Assembly (NCBI RefSeq): GCF_002847285.1
Contig: NZ_CP025407.1
Location: forward strand, 1,488,001-1,552,000
Direction: 5' to 3'
DNA length: 64,000 bases
Source of the DNA: Streptomyces sp. CMB-StM0423
GTDB taxonomy: Bacteria > Actinomycetota > Actinomycetes > Streptomycetales > Streptomycetaceae
A model generated the notes under the pieces. That model saw nothing but the letters and a program-made list of their open reading frames with translations, did no database searches and had not been told where the DNA came from. The position numbers and the translations under genes were made by a program. Positions 45,148 through 53,429 of this stretch are shown here, in pieces (the stretch's first letter is position 1; each line of letters begins with the position of its first letter).

Positions 45148-45765
45148 CTACTCCTGGTTGCTAGGGGACGTGCTGGGGGACGAAGCGGTGAAGGGGACCA
45201 GCAGCGGCGGGGCGCCGTCCGGGGCGCGCCGGACGCGGTAGCCCATGCCGTGGTCGAGGACCCAGCCGTAGTCGTGGCCGGCGTTGCCGGGGTAGACGGC
45301 CAGGAAGCGGTACGGCTCGTCGCCGGTGTTGACGCTGCGGTGCGCCCAGCCCGGCGGGATGTAGCCGATGGCGCCCGGGTACATGTCGATCCACCGCGGC
45401 CGGTCGCCGTCGAAGAGCAGCAGCCCGCCGGTGCCGGCGAGGCCGAGGTAGATCTCGCCCTGCGGGTTGGGGTGCTGGTGCCCCTTGGTCATGTGGAACT
45501 CGCCGCCGACCGTGCCCGGCCGGATCGTGGTGATCGACTGCGGCAGCTCGCCCTCCGCCTCCGGCACGGGCGAGGAGGCGACGTCGTACACGACGGGGTC
45601 ACCGCCGTCCCGTACCGCGGCGCGCCAGGCGTCGCCGTCGGCGAAGAGGCCGTCGAGATCGGACATGCGCCGGGTGAGCACCGGGCCCGACGGGCTCATG
45701 CCGCCGGCCCGCGGATCGAAGGTGATGAGACTCGGCTCGATGGGGGGCGATGCGTAGGACGGCAC
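45148..45765 (-). CDS. Cupin-type glucose-6-phosphate isomerase-like protein
   Basis: A 205-residue cupin of the archaeal-type phosphoglucose isomerase family. The metal site has His96 and His98 (TKGHQHP), Glu104 (QGEIYLG) and His142 (PPGWAHRS). It also has the typical IRPGTVGGEFHMTKGHQHP and YIPPGWAHRSVNTGDEP. GTG start after AGGAGG. As the first gene of the operon it probably isomerises the sugar or sugar phosphate of this pathway; glucose 6-phosphate itself need not be the substrate. Confidence 0.9.
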   Translation of the reverse strand: MPSYASPPIEPSLITFDPRAGGMSPSGPVLTRRMSDLDGLFADGDAWRAAVRDGGDPVVYDVASSPVPEAEGELPQSITTIRPGTVGGEFHMTKGHQHPNPQGEIYLGLAGTGGLLLFDGDRPRWIDMYPGAIGYIPPGWAHRSVNTGDEPYRFLAVYPGNAGHDYGWVLDHGMGYRVRRAPDGAPPLLVPFTASSPSTSPSNQE

Positions 45766-45826
45766 CGTGGCCTCCTGGGGTCGTGCGGGGTGTTTCCGGA
45801 GGGCGTCAGCGTGACGACCTGGTCAT

Positions 45827-45854
45827 TTGACATCCTGTACGGTCAGGATGTCAA
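45827..45854. promoter_or_regulatory. Perfect palindromic operator over the sugar-operon promoter
   Basis: TTGACATCCTG (45827-45837) and CAGGATGTCAA (45844-45854) are exact inverted arms of 11 bases around TACGGT. On the minus strand the right arm supplies TTGACA as a -35 box and TCAAAT lies 18 bases on as a -10. A repressor sitting here would cover the promoter of the isomerase-led operon. The neighbouring GntR/UTRA protein is the natural candidate. Related TGAC/GTCA pairs occur before the gntR gene itself (TGAC-TGCAT-GTCA, 46754-46766). Confidence 0.78.
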
Positions 45855-45894
45855 GGGTCCCGCAGCGGCCCTCCGCGCTCCCCCGCACACGCGT

Positions 45895-45930
45895 CGCGGC
45901 CGGCCCGCTCGGGTGAGCAGACCGGCCGCG
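45895..45930. terminator. Terminator of the GntR gene
   Basis: CGCGGCCGG (45895-45903) pairs with CCGGCCGCG (45922-45930). It lies just past the gntR stop in the leftward direction and separates that gene from the operon promoter. Confidence 0.6.
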
Positions 45931-45981
45931 TGGGTCGTGTCGGGGCGGGCGCGCGTACGGGACGCGTACGGCCCGGGGGCG

Positions 45982-46761
45982 TCAGTCGGTGACGATCATC
46001 AGGGGGCGGGGCGGGGCGCCCTGCTGCCGGGACAGCTCCACCTCGAAGCGGCTGCGGTCGCCGCGGTGGAAGGCGACGAAGCTCTCCACCGGGCGGCCCT
46101 GCTCGCCGACGCTGACGCTGCGCAGCACGAGCACCGGGGCGCCCCGGTTGACGCCGAGGCTGCGCGCCAGTTCCGCGGAGGCCACCGCCGCCTCCACCGA
46201 GCGCCGGCCCTGCACGAGGCGCACCCCGTACCGGCCCTCCAGCAGCGCGTACAGCGACTCCTGGGTCAGGTCCTCGTCGACCAGCCCCGGGGCGACCTCC
46301 TGCGGGACGTGGGTGATCGTGAGCACCCACGGCTCCTCCTCGACGAACCGCAGCCGCTCGATGACGATCACCGGATGCCCCGGCGGTACGTCCAGGGCCC
46401 CCGCGACCTGCGCGTCCGCCGGGACCACTGCGAGCCGGCGGACCTGGCTGCGCAGGTGGCCGCCGCGGGCGGCGACGTCCTCGTACAGCCCGGTGAGGGA
46501 CTGGACCAGGCCCTCGGGGGTCTTGGGGTGGGCGACGAAGGTGCCGCGGCCCTTGATCCGCTCGATGACCCCTTCGGACTCCAGCTCCGCGAGGGCCTGG
46601 CGGACGACCGTCCGGGAGACCCCGTAGCGTTCGCACAGCTCGTGGTCCCCCGGCAGCCGGTCGCCGGGCTTCAGCTCGCGGCTCTCCATCTCGCCCAGGA
46701 GAATCTGCTTGAGCTGGTGGTAGAAGGGGAGCAGCGACGAACGATCGATACTTGACTGCAT
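45982..46761 (-). CDS. GntR/HutC-family repressor with UTRA sensor domain
   Basis: A 259-residue regulator. The winged helix is at residues 10-75: PFYHQLKQILLGEMESRELKPGDRLPGDHELCERYGVSRTVVRQALAELESEGVIERIKGRGTFV. The UTRA ligand domain follows: VIVIERLRFVEEEPWVLTITHVPQEVAPGL, then SLYALLEGRYGVRLVQGRRSVEA. HutC-type regulators bind sugar phosphates or similar effectors. It lies between two sugar ABC operons on the same strand and probably controls one or both. No ribosome site precedes the ATG, so it may be leaderless. Confidence 0.93.
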   Translation of the reverse strand: MQSSIDRSSLLPFYHQLKQILLGEMESRELKPGDRLPGDHELCERYGVSRTVVRQALAELESEGVIERIKGRGTFVAHPKTPEGLVQSLTGLYEDVAARGGHLRSQVRRLAVVPADAQVAGALDVPPGHPVIVIERLRFVEEEPWVLTITHVPQEVAPGLVDEDLTQESLYALLEGRYGVRLVQGRRSVEAAVASAELARSLGVNRGAPVLVLRSVSVGEQGRPVESFVAFHRGDRSRFEVELSRQQGAPPRPLMIVTD

Positions 46762-46844
46762 GTCATGAGAGGATAACAACCCTCCCGGCGCGACCGCCCG
46801 CCGGGCGCCCCTCCCCCGGCCCCTGTCCTCTCCCGCCGCCTTCC

Positions 46845-48287
46845 TCAGTCGGCCGGCACGAACATCTTCAGGTCGGTGAGGCCGGCGCTGCCCTCGTAGA
46901 CGTTGGTGTAGAGGTCGCCGATCACGAACGAGTCGGGGTAGGCGGAGCCCTGCGGCCACTGGTCCGGCCAGGTGGTGCTGCCGTTCTTGTCGTTCTGCAC
47001 CAGGTCGCCGTCGAACCGGCCGTCGTACTCCTCCGGCTTGGTGTTGTAGTGCCAGATCGGCGCGTTGTTCACGACGAACGGCCGGTGGAAGCGGAACGTC
47101 TGCTCGCCGGAGCGGGCGAAGTTGCCGCCGGCCTCCAGGGTGTATCCGGTGGCGTCGCGCTCGATGGCGAACGTGTAGTCCTCGTCCGGCATCAGCTCCG
47201 GCTGCAGCTCGCCCGCGGAGGAGAGCTGCTGCTCGGCGACGCCGCCGGAGCAGCTCGACATGAACCACTGCGAGTTCCCGGCGAGCCCGCCCTGTCCCGG
47301 GGTCCAGTTGGGCATCCCGCTGATCCACATGTTGACGGTGTTGAAGCTGCTGTCCTTGTAGTCGTAGTACTGCCCGGTCGAGGCGTCGCAGATCCGCCCG
47401 CCGGTGCCGCCGCCGACGCGGTCGGGGTGCTGGGCGAAGGAATCCATGAGCACCTTGCGGCGGTAGTGCCAGAAGTGGTTGTTGCGGGGCGCGGGGTCGG
47501 GGAAGTCGACGATCGACATGTAGTGGAAGCCGTTGTAGCCGTACGGGCCCTCGCGGACGTCCTGCCACTCGCAGTACGGCGCCGAGGCGTCGCCCTCCCA
47601 GCCGGGGCTGTTCGAGCCCTCGCCCCAGGGGTGCTGCGTCTTGCAGCCGTCGGCGTCGTACCCGTTGATCCGTCCTCCGTACTCGATGGAGCCGTTGCGC
47701 TTGCCGCCGAAGTCCAGCGTCTTGAGCTTGTACTCGATGCGGTACTCGTCCGGCAACTGCTCGGTCGGCCGCAGGATGGCGCCGCCGGTGTGGTCGGGGA
47801 CGTCGAGCCGGGCGACGGGCTCGCCGCCCGCGGTGCCGTTGGTGATCGACGGCGGCTGCTCGATCTCGCCGTCCTTGTTCCAGTCGCGGCCCGAGAGCGA
47901 GGCCGTCAGCCAGCCGCCGTCGCCGACCGGGAATTCCTTGCGGTACGTGTCGAAGGAGTCCATCGCCTCCTCCCATGCCGGGCCGTAGTCGTTGCGGTAC
48001 CACTGGCCGTCGTCGTCCATGATCGTGTCGAACGGCTCGTCGTAGGTCTCGCGGGACCAGGACGCGCCACCGGGGTCCAGCGGGTCGGCGAAGTCCTCCT
48101 CGTGCAGCAGTTGCCACTCCACGGCGGAGGCGGCGTCAGCGCCCTCCGGCGCGGCCGAGGCCGTCGCCGTGCCGCCCTGGAGGGCGGGGGTGAGCGCCAG
48201 GGCGCCGGCAGCGAGCGCGAGGCCCGCGCGGCGGGAGCGGACGGCGAGGCCGCGGGAGCGTGCGGGGGGTGGGGACGTAGACGTCAT
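46845..48287 (-). CDS. Secreted lectin/glucanase-like protein of unknown activity
   Basis: A 480-residue protein with a signal (RSRRAGLALAAGALALTPALQGGTATASA). The mature body resembles a concanavalin-A/GH16-like beta-sandwich: EWQLLHEEDFADPLDPGGASW at the start, EYRIEYKLKTLDFGGKRNGSIEYGGR, FNTVNMWISGMPNWTPGQGG and DYTFAIERDATGYTLEAGG. The GH16 catalytic E-x-D-x-E is not evident, so it may be a lyase, a divergent hydrolase or a binding protein. It has five cysteines in the mature part, including DADGC, APYCEW, GRICDAS and MSSCSGG. The ATG overlaps the binding-protein stop (TGATG). It probably acts outside the cell on the polymer whose sugar the operon imports. Confidence 0.7.
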   Translation of the reverse strand: MTSTSPPPARSRGLAVRSRRAGLALAAGALALTPALQGGTATASAAPEGADAASAVEWQLLHEEDFADPLDPGGASWSRETYDEPFDTIMDDDGQWYRNDYGPAWEEAMDSFDTYRKEFPVGDGGWLTASLSGRDWNKDGEIEQPPSITNGTAGGEPVARLDVPDHTGGAILRPTEQLPDEYRIEYKLKTLDFGGKRNGSIEYGGRINGYDADGCKTQHPWGEGSNSPGWEGDASAPYCEWQDVREGPYGYNGFHYMSIVDFPDPAPRNNHFWHYRRKVLMDSFAQHPDRVGGGTGGRICDASTGQYYDYKDSSFNTVNMWISGMPNWTPGQGGLAGNSQWFMSSCSGGVAEQQLSSAGELQPELMPDEDYTFAIERDATGYTLEAGGNFARSGEQTFRFHRPFVVNNAPIWHYNTKPEEYDGRFDGDLVQNDKNGSTTWPDQWPQGSAYPDSFVIGDLYTNVYEGSAGLTDLKMFVPAD

Positions 48288-49249
48288 CAGAAGTTCCCGT
48301 CGGGGTCGTAGTACTTCTTCGCGTTGTCCTCGGTCACCATCGGCGAGGGCACGACGGTGTCCTTCTCGGTCTCCTCGCCGTCGAGGACGGCCAGGGTGCG
48401 GTCGAGGCCGAGGCTGCCGATCTCGTCCGCGTCGTTGAGCCCGGTGACCAGGTAGTTGGTGCCGTCGAGGATCGCCTTCACGGCCTCGGTCTGGCCGTCC
48501 ACGCCGGCCAGCACGATGTCCTTCTCGCGCCCGGCGTCGGCCACGGCGCGCTGCGCGCCCAGACACATCGCGTCGTTCTCGCAGAACACCGCGTCGATCC
48601 CGGAGTGCGCGGCGAGCAGGCCCTCCATGACCTTCAGCCCGCCGTCGGTGGTCCAGTCGCCGTAGTCCGGCGCCTCGACCAGCTCGATACCGGGCGCGCC
48701 GTCGAGTGCCTGCTTCACGCCGCCGGTACGGGCCAGGCCGATGCTGTTGTCCGCGGGGCCGCCCTTGATGATCGCGACCTTGCCGCCGTCGGGCAGCCGC
48801 TCCAGCAGGAAGTCGCCGTTCTGCTTGCCGATGGCCTCGTTGTCCGGGCCGATCCAGCTCGTGTAGTCGCCCGTCTGGAACTTCCGGTCGACCAGTACGG
48901 CCGGCTTGCCCGCGGCCTTGATGGCGTTCAGCACCGCGGGCGCCGACTCCAGCGGGCCGCCGGAGACGATCACCGCGTCCACGCCCTTGGCGAGCAGGTC
49001 GTCGACGTTGGCGGCGAGCTTGGCGGCGTCGCCGCCGGCGTCGGTGGAGCGGACCTCGACGCCCTTCTTCTTGGCCCGCGCCTCGATCGCCTTGTCCATG
49101 CCGTTGAAGTAGGGGCCGCTGAGGGTGAAGTTGGCGACGCCCACGGTGTACGAGCCGTCCCCGCCGGAGTCGTCGGAGGAGCAGCCGGCCAGCGCCGTGG
49201 CGGTGAGGAGGCCGGCGGCGAGGGCCGCGGCCGTACGGGTGGAGATCAT
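48287..49249 (-). CDS. CUT2 sugar-binding lipoprotein (RbsB-like)
   Basis: A 320-residue lipoprotein. The signal has lipobox LAGC (Cys23) followed by SSDDSGGDG. The ligand domain has YTVGVANFTLSGPYFNGMDKAIEARAKKKGVEV, GVDAVIVSGGPLESAPAVLNAIKAAGKPAVLVDR and DIVLAGVDGQTEAVKAILDG. Its ligand differs from that of the first operon, since the pocket residues are not similar. ATGA overlap with the permease upstream. Confidence 0.93.
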   Translation of the reverse strand: MISTRTAAALAAGLLTATALAGCSSDDSGGDGSYTVGVANFTLSGPYFNGMDKAIEARAKKKGVEVRSTDAGGDAAKLAANVDDLLAKGVDAVIVSGGPLESAPAVLNAIKAAGKPAVLVDRKFQTGDYTSWIGPDNEAIGKQNGDFLLERLPDGGKVAIIKGGPADNSIGLARTGGVKQALDGAPGIELVEAPDYGDWTTDGGLKVMEGLLAAHSGIDAVFCENDAMCLGAQRAVADAGREKDIVLAGVDGQTEAVKAILDGTNYLVTGLNDADEIGSLGLDRTLAVLDGEETEKDTVVPSPMVTEDNAKKYYDPDGNF

Positions 49250-50373
49250 GTCATTCTCGCCTTCGTTCGGTCGGTGCCCCCGCTCCCGACGCGCAGCCGG
49301 CCGGCGCGCTGCACGAGGATGACGGCCACGATGATCAGGCCCTTGAGGACCTGCTGCCAGAAGCTCTGCACGTCGTGGAGGTTCAGCAGGTTGTTGATAA
49401 GGGCCAGCAGCAGCACGCCCGCGAAGGTCGCGCGGACCGAGCCCTTGCCGCCGGCCAGGCTGGCGCCGCCGATCACGCAGGCGGCGATGGCGTCCAGCTC
49501 GAACGCGGTGCCCACGCTGGGCTGCGCGATGCCCACCCGGCTGGCCAGGATCACCCCGGCGAGCCCGGCGCAGGCGCCGCTGATCGTGTACGCGAGCACC
49601 AGGTGCCTGCGCACCCCGATCCCGGCCAGCCGTACCGCCTCGGCGTTGCCGCCGATGGCGACGAGCGCCCGGCCGGGCGGGGTGCGGGTGAGGAAGATCC
49701 CGCCGAGGAGGAAGACGCCGAGCATGATCAGCGTGGCGGCGGGGAACGGCCCGGCGGTCGCCGAACCCAGCTCGAAGAAGCTCTCCTTGGTGGGCGCGAC
49801 GGGTGTCTCGGAGTAGACGAACGCCAGCCCGCGCACCGTGGTCAATGCCGCGAGCGTCACCACGAAGGGGGCGATCGCGAACCGGGCCACGAGGGTGCCG
49901 TTGACCGCCCCGCAGCCGATGCCCACGGCGACCCCGGCCAGCAGCGCGAGGGGCACGGGCATGTCGGCGGCGAGCCCCGCGGCCATGATGCCGGTCAGCG
50001 CGACGACCGAGCCGACGGACAGGTCGATGCCGCCGGTGACGATGACCACGAGCATGCCGTAGGCCAGCAGGCCGGTGGTCACCATCTGCTTCATCAGGTT
50101 CGTGAGGTTGGTGTCGGTGAGGAACGCGTCGGTCGTGGAGCCGGCGACGGCGACGAACGCCGCCAGCAGCAGGAGCATCCCGGCCTCGGCGGTGAAGTCC
50201 CGGCCGCGTACCACCAGCCGGGGCGGCCGCAGGCGGGAGAGGACCGGGGCGGGGGCCCGGTCCGCCGGGTCCTTGCCGGTGGGCTCGGCGTCCTCCGGCT
50301 CCCCGGCGGTGCGCCGGGTCCGCGCGCTCCGCCCGGACTTCGCGGTGTCCGCCGCCGCGGGGCGCCCGTTCAC
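49246..50373 (-). CDS. CUT2 sugar ABC transporter permease
   Basis: A 375-residue membrane protein. A hydrophilic 60-residue N-terminal extension precedes about ten hydrophobic segments. The signature is VTGGIDLSVGSVVALTGIMAA, then FAIAPFVVTLAALTTVRGLAFVYS and ELDAIAACVIGGASLAGGKGSVRATFAGVLLLALINNLLNL. GTG start, overlapping the ATPase stop as GTGA. Confidence 0.93.
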   Translation of the reverse strand: MNGRPAAADTAKSGRSARTRRTAGEPEDAEPTGKDPADRAPAPVLSRLRPPRLVVRGRDFTAEAGMLLLLAAFVAVAGSTTDAFLTDTNLTNLMKQMVTTGLLAYGMLVVIVTGGIDLSVGSVVALTGIMAAGLAADMPVPLALLAGVAVGIGCGAVNGTLVARFAIAPFVVTLAALTTVRGLAFVYSETPVAPTKESFFELGSATAGPFPAATLIMLGVFLLGGIFLTRTPPGRALVAIGGNAEAVRLAGIGVRRHLVLAYTISGACAGLAGVILASRVGIAQPSVGTAFELDAIAACVIGGASLAGGKGSVRATFAGVLLLALINNLLNLHDVQSFWQQVLKGLIIVAVILVQRAGRLRVGSGGTDRTKARMT

Positions 50374-51941
50374 GCGGCACGCCCGATCGCGTACGCGAGG
50401 ACGCCGTCCTCGGTGGCGCCCTCCGCCGGTACGTCGGCGACGATCCGGCCCTCGTGCATCACCAGCACGTGGTCGCTCGCCCCGATCACCTCCGTGAGGT
50501 CGGAGGAGACCAGCAGCACGGCCATGCCGCCGCGGGCCAGCTCGTCGAGCGTCCGGTAGATCTCCGCGCGCGTCGCCACGTCCACTCCCCTGGTCGGTTC
50601 GTCGAGCAGCAGCACCCGCGGCCTGGTCAGCAGCCACTTGGCGAGCACCGCCTTCTGCTGGTTGCCGCCGCTGAGCGTCCACACGGGCAGCGCGGCGCAG
50701 TCGGCGGGGCGGATGCCGAGGCGGCGGACCATGGCCGCGGCCTCCCGGCGGCGGCGCGGCCCGTCGAGCAGCGGGCCGCGGGTGGCGGTGTGCAGCGTGG
50801 TCAGGCCGATGTTCTCGGCGGCGCTCAGCCCGGGCACCAGTCCGGTGCGCTGACGGTCCTCGGTGACGAGGGCGAGCCCGGCGTCGATCGCCGCGCGCGG
50901 CCCGGCGAACCGCGTTCCCGGCGCGGGCGCGTCCCCGTTCTCGTCCCGTACGGCCTGCGCCCGCACAGAACCCGCCGCCGGGGGCTCGGCGCCGAACACG
51001 CACCGCACCAGCTCGCTGCGGCCCGCGCCGACGAGCCCGAAGAGCCCGGTGATCCGCCCGGCGTGCAGCCGGAACGACACGTCGTGGAACTCCCCCGGCC
51101 GGCTCAGGCCCTCGACCTCCAGCAGCGCGGGGCCCGGCCCGGTGCGCTTCGCCGGGTACAACTGCCCGGTGCTGCGGCCGGCCATCAGCCGGATCAGCCG
51201 GTCCTCGTCGGTGTCCGCCGGTACCGTACGGGCCACCACCCGGCCGTCCTTCAGCACCGCGATCGAGTCGGCCAGCTCCCCGATCTCGGCGAGCCGGTGG
51301 GACACGTAGACGATCAGCACCCCTTCCTCGCGCAGCCGCCGGACGAGGGCGAAGAGCGCCTGGAGGTCGGTGCCCGCGAGCACGGCGGAGGGCTCGTCGA
51401 GGATCAGGACCCGGGGCCGGCCGGCCGCGAGTGCCTTGGCGATCTCCACCATCTGCCGGCGGGCGACGCTCAGCCGGCCGGCTTCCGCCCGCGGGTCGAC
51501 GGCGCCGAAGCCGATGCCCGCGAGGAGGTCGGCGGCGCGGGCGTGCGCGGCGCGCCAGTCGACGAGCCCGCCGAGGCGCCTGGGCAGGTGGCCCAGCAGC
51601 AGGTTCTCGGTCACCGACAGCTCGGGGACCAGGGTCAGTTCCTGGTGCACGGTGCGGATGCCGTGCGCCTGCGCCGCGTGCGGGGAGCCGAACGCGACGC
51701 GCTCGCCGCCCACGTGCAGCTCGCCCGCGCTCATCGGCTCGGCGCCGGCGAGCACCTTGATGAGCGTCGACTTCCCGGCCCCGTTGGCACCGACGAGGGC
51801 GAGGACTTCGCCGGCGTGCCCGACGAGGTCGACGCCGTGGAGCACTTCCGTGCGGCCGTACGACTTGTGCACGTCGCGCATCCGCAGCACCTCGGGCCGC
51901 GCCGCGCGCTCCCCGGGCGCGCGCTCCCCGGCGGCGCTCAC
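50370..51941 (-). CDS. CUT2 sugar ABC transporter ATPase (two ATPase domains)
   Basis: A 523-residue fused ATPase. Domain 1 has GANGAGKST, LSVARRQMVE and VLILDEP; domain 2 has LFGLVGAGRSELVRCVFG, LSGGNQQK and RVLLLDEPTRGVDVATRAEIY. GTG start overlaps the aldehyde dehydrogenase stop (GTGA). It energises the second sugar importer. Confidence 0.94.
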   Translation of the reverse strand: MSAAGERAPGERAARPEVLRMRDVHKSYGRTEVLHGVDLVGHAGEVLALVGANGAGKSTLIKVLAGAEPMSAGELHVGGERVAFGSPHAAQAHGIRTVHQELTLVPELSVTENLLLGHLPRRLGGLVDWRAAHARAADLLAGIGFGAVDPRAEAGRLSVARRQMVEIAKALAAGRPRVLILDEPSAVLAGTDLQALFALVRRLREEGVLIVYVSHRLAEIGELADSIAVLKDGRVVARTVPADTDEDRLIRLMAGRSTGQLYPAKRTGPGPALLEVEGLSRPGEFHDVSFRLHAGRITGLFGLVGAGRSELVRCVFGAEPPAAGSVRAQAVRDENGDAPAPGTRFAGPRAAIDAGLALVTEDRQRTGLVPGLSAAENIGLTTLHTATRGPLLDGPRRRREAAAMVRRLGIRPADCAALPVWTLSGGNQQKAVLAKWLLTRPRVLLLDEPTRGVDVATRAEIYRTLDELARGGMAVLLVSSDLTEVIGASDHVLVMHEGRIVADVPAEGATEDGVLAYAIGRAA

Positions 51942-53329
51942 GCGAGCGCCTCCTGCACGATGACGGTCTTCTGCCGGGTGAACTCCCGCGCCGTGTCGTG
52001 CAGTCCCTCGCTGCTGCCGCCGGTGTCCCCGGGCCCGCCGAAGGGCAGGTTCTCGGCGCGCAGGGCGGTGGAGCCGTTGATCACGACGCCGCCGACGCGC
52101 AGCCGGCGGGCCATCGCGAACGCCCGCCTGAGGTCGCGGGTGTGCACGGCGGCCTGGAGCCCGTACGGGGAGTCGTTGGCCATCCGGACCGCGTCCATCG
52201 GGTCGGTGAACCGGGCGACGGGCGCGACCGGGCCGAAGATCTCCTCGGCCAGCGCCGGACTGCCGTCGGGGACGTCGACGAGCACCGCCGGTTCGTAGAA
52301 CGCCTTGCTGCGCCACCCGCCGGCCGCGCGCCGCGCCCCGTCCCGGATCAGCGACGCCACCGCGGTCTCGACCCGCTCGGCGGCGTCCTCGCTGATGAGC
52401 GGGCCGACGTCGGTGCCCGGCGCCAACTGGTCGCCGACGGTGAGGCGGATGGTGCGGGCGAGCAGGGCGTCCACGAACTCGTCGTGCACGGCGTCCTGGA
52501 CGTAGACGCGCTTGACGGCACAGCAGATCTGGCCGTTGCCGCGGGCGAGCCGGCCGAGCACGACGGCCTCGGCGGCGGCGTCGACGTCGGCGTCGGCGCA
52601 GACGATGAGGGCGTCGTTGCCGCCGAGTTCCAGGTGGGTCTTCTTCAGCGTCGCCGCCGCGCGGCGGGCGATCTCGCGTCCTGCCGCGGTGCTGCCGGTG
52701 AGGCTGACGGCGGCGACGGCCGGGTCGTCGGCGAGCCTGCGGGAGACGTCGGGGCCGCCGGTGAACACCTGGTGCGCCTCGGGCGGGAAGCCGGCCGCGG
52801 CGACGAGTTCGGCGACGCGCAGCACGGTCAGCGGGCAGCGCAGCGGCGCCTGGACGACGACGGCGTTGCCGGCGGCGAGCGCGGCGGCGGCCTTGTGGGC
52901 GTACAGCTCGACGGGATAGTTGAACGGCACGAGCGCGGCGACCGGGCCGAGCGGCTCGGTGAGCGTCACGGCGAGGTGCCGCTCCAGTCCCGGCACGGCG
53001 TCGAGGGGAATCTGCCGCCCGAAGAGCCGGGTGGCCTCCCCGGCGAAGCCGCGGAAGATGCGGGCGGCGGCGGCGAGTTCGTCGGATGTCTGGGCGAGGG
53101 GCTTGCCGTTCTCGGCGGCGAGCAGCGCGGCGAGTTCCGGCGTGTGCGCGTCGAGCAGCGCGGCGACCCGGGTCAGCCGGGTGGCCCGCTGATGCGCGGG
53201 CATCGCGGCCATGGCGCGCTGTCCGCGCAGGGCCGACTCGGCGACGTGATCGATGTCTTCGGGAGTGAACTGCGGTACGTCGCCCAGGTGCTCGCCGGTT
53301 CCTGGGTTGCGGACATGACAGGTGGGCAT
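51938..53329 (-). CDS. NAD(P)-dependent aldehyde dehydrogenase
   Basis: A 463-residue ALDH. Cofactor and active-site motifs are [33 protein letters not shown], catalytic Glu in HLELGGND and catalytic Cys in RGNGQICCAVKRV, with EEIFGPVAPVARF near the end. It resembles lactaldehyde/glycolaldehyde and succinate-semialdehyde dehydrogenases. It leads the second sugar operon and could oxidise the aldehyde released by the aldolase of the first, linking the two. An alpha-ketoglutaric-semialdehyde role in the hydroxyproline pathway is possible but less likely, given the distance. Confidence 0.92.
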   Translation of the reverse strand: MPTCHVRNPGTGEHLGDVPQFTPEDIDHVAESALRGQRAMAAMPAHQRATRLTRVAALLDAHTPELAALLAAENGKPLAQTSDELAAAARIFRGFAGEATRLFGRQIPLDAVPGLERHLAVTLTEPLGPVAALVPFNYPVELYAHKAAAALAAGNAVVVQAPLRCPLTVLRVAELVAAAGFPPEAHQVFTGGPDVSRRLADDPAVAAVSLTGSTAAGREIARRAAATLKKTHLELGGNDALIVCADADVDAAAEAVVLGRLARGNGQICCAVKRVYVQDAVHDEFVDALLARTIRLTVGDQLAPGTDVGPLISEDAAERVETAVASLIRDGARRAAGGWRSKAFYEPAVLVDVPDGSPALAEEIFGPVAPVARFTDPMDAVRMANDSPYGLQAAVHTRDLRRAFAMARRLRVGGVVINGSTALRAENLPFGGPGDTGGSSEGLHDTAREFTRQKTVIVQEALA

Positions 53330-53391
53330 CTCGGCTCTCCGTGGGGCGGCGGCGTTCGAGATTCCGAACGGCGCCGATGCTCACAACGGCG

Positions 53392-53405
53392 TGTCAATTT
53401 GTCAA
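53392..53405 (-). promoter_or_regulatory. Duplicated TTGACA box before the aldehyde dehydrogenase operon
   Basis: On the minus strand TTGACA occurs at 53405-53400 and again at 53397-53392. The adjoining plus-strand sequence GTCA-ATCCACC-TGAC (53401-53415) is an inverted pair. The TGAC/GTCA content recalls the palindrome before the first sugar operon, so one regulator might serve both. No clear -10 was found. Confidence 0.4.
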
Positions 53406-53429
53406 TCCACCTGACTAATTAACATCCCA

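Noticed and set aside
45148..45765. Housekeeping glucose-6-phosphate isomerase
   Set aside because: It is a cupin-type enzyme embedded in a sugar uptake operon, so I consider it pathway-specific.
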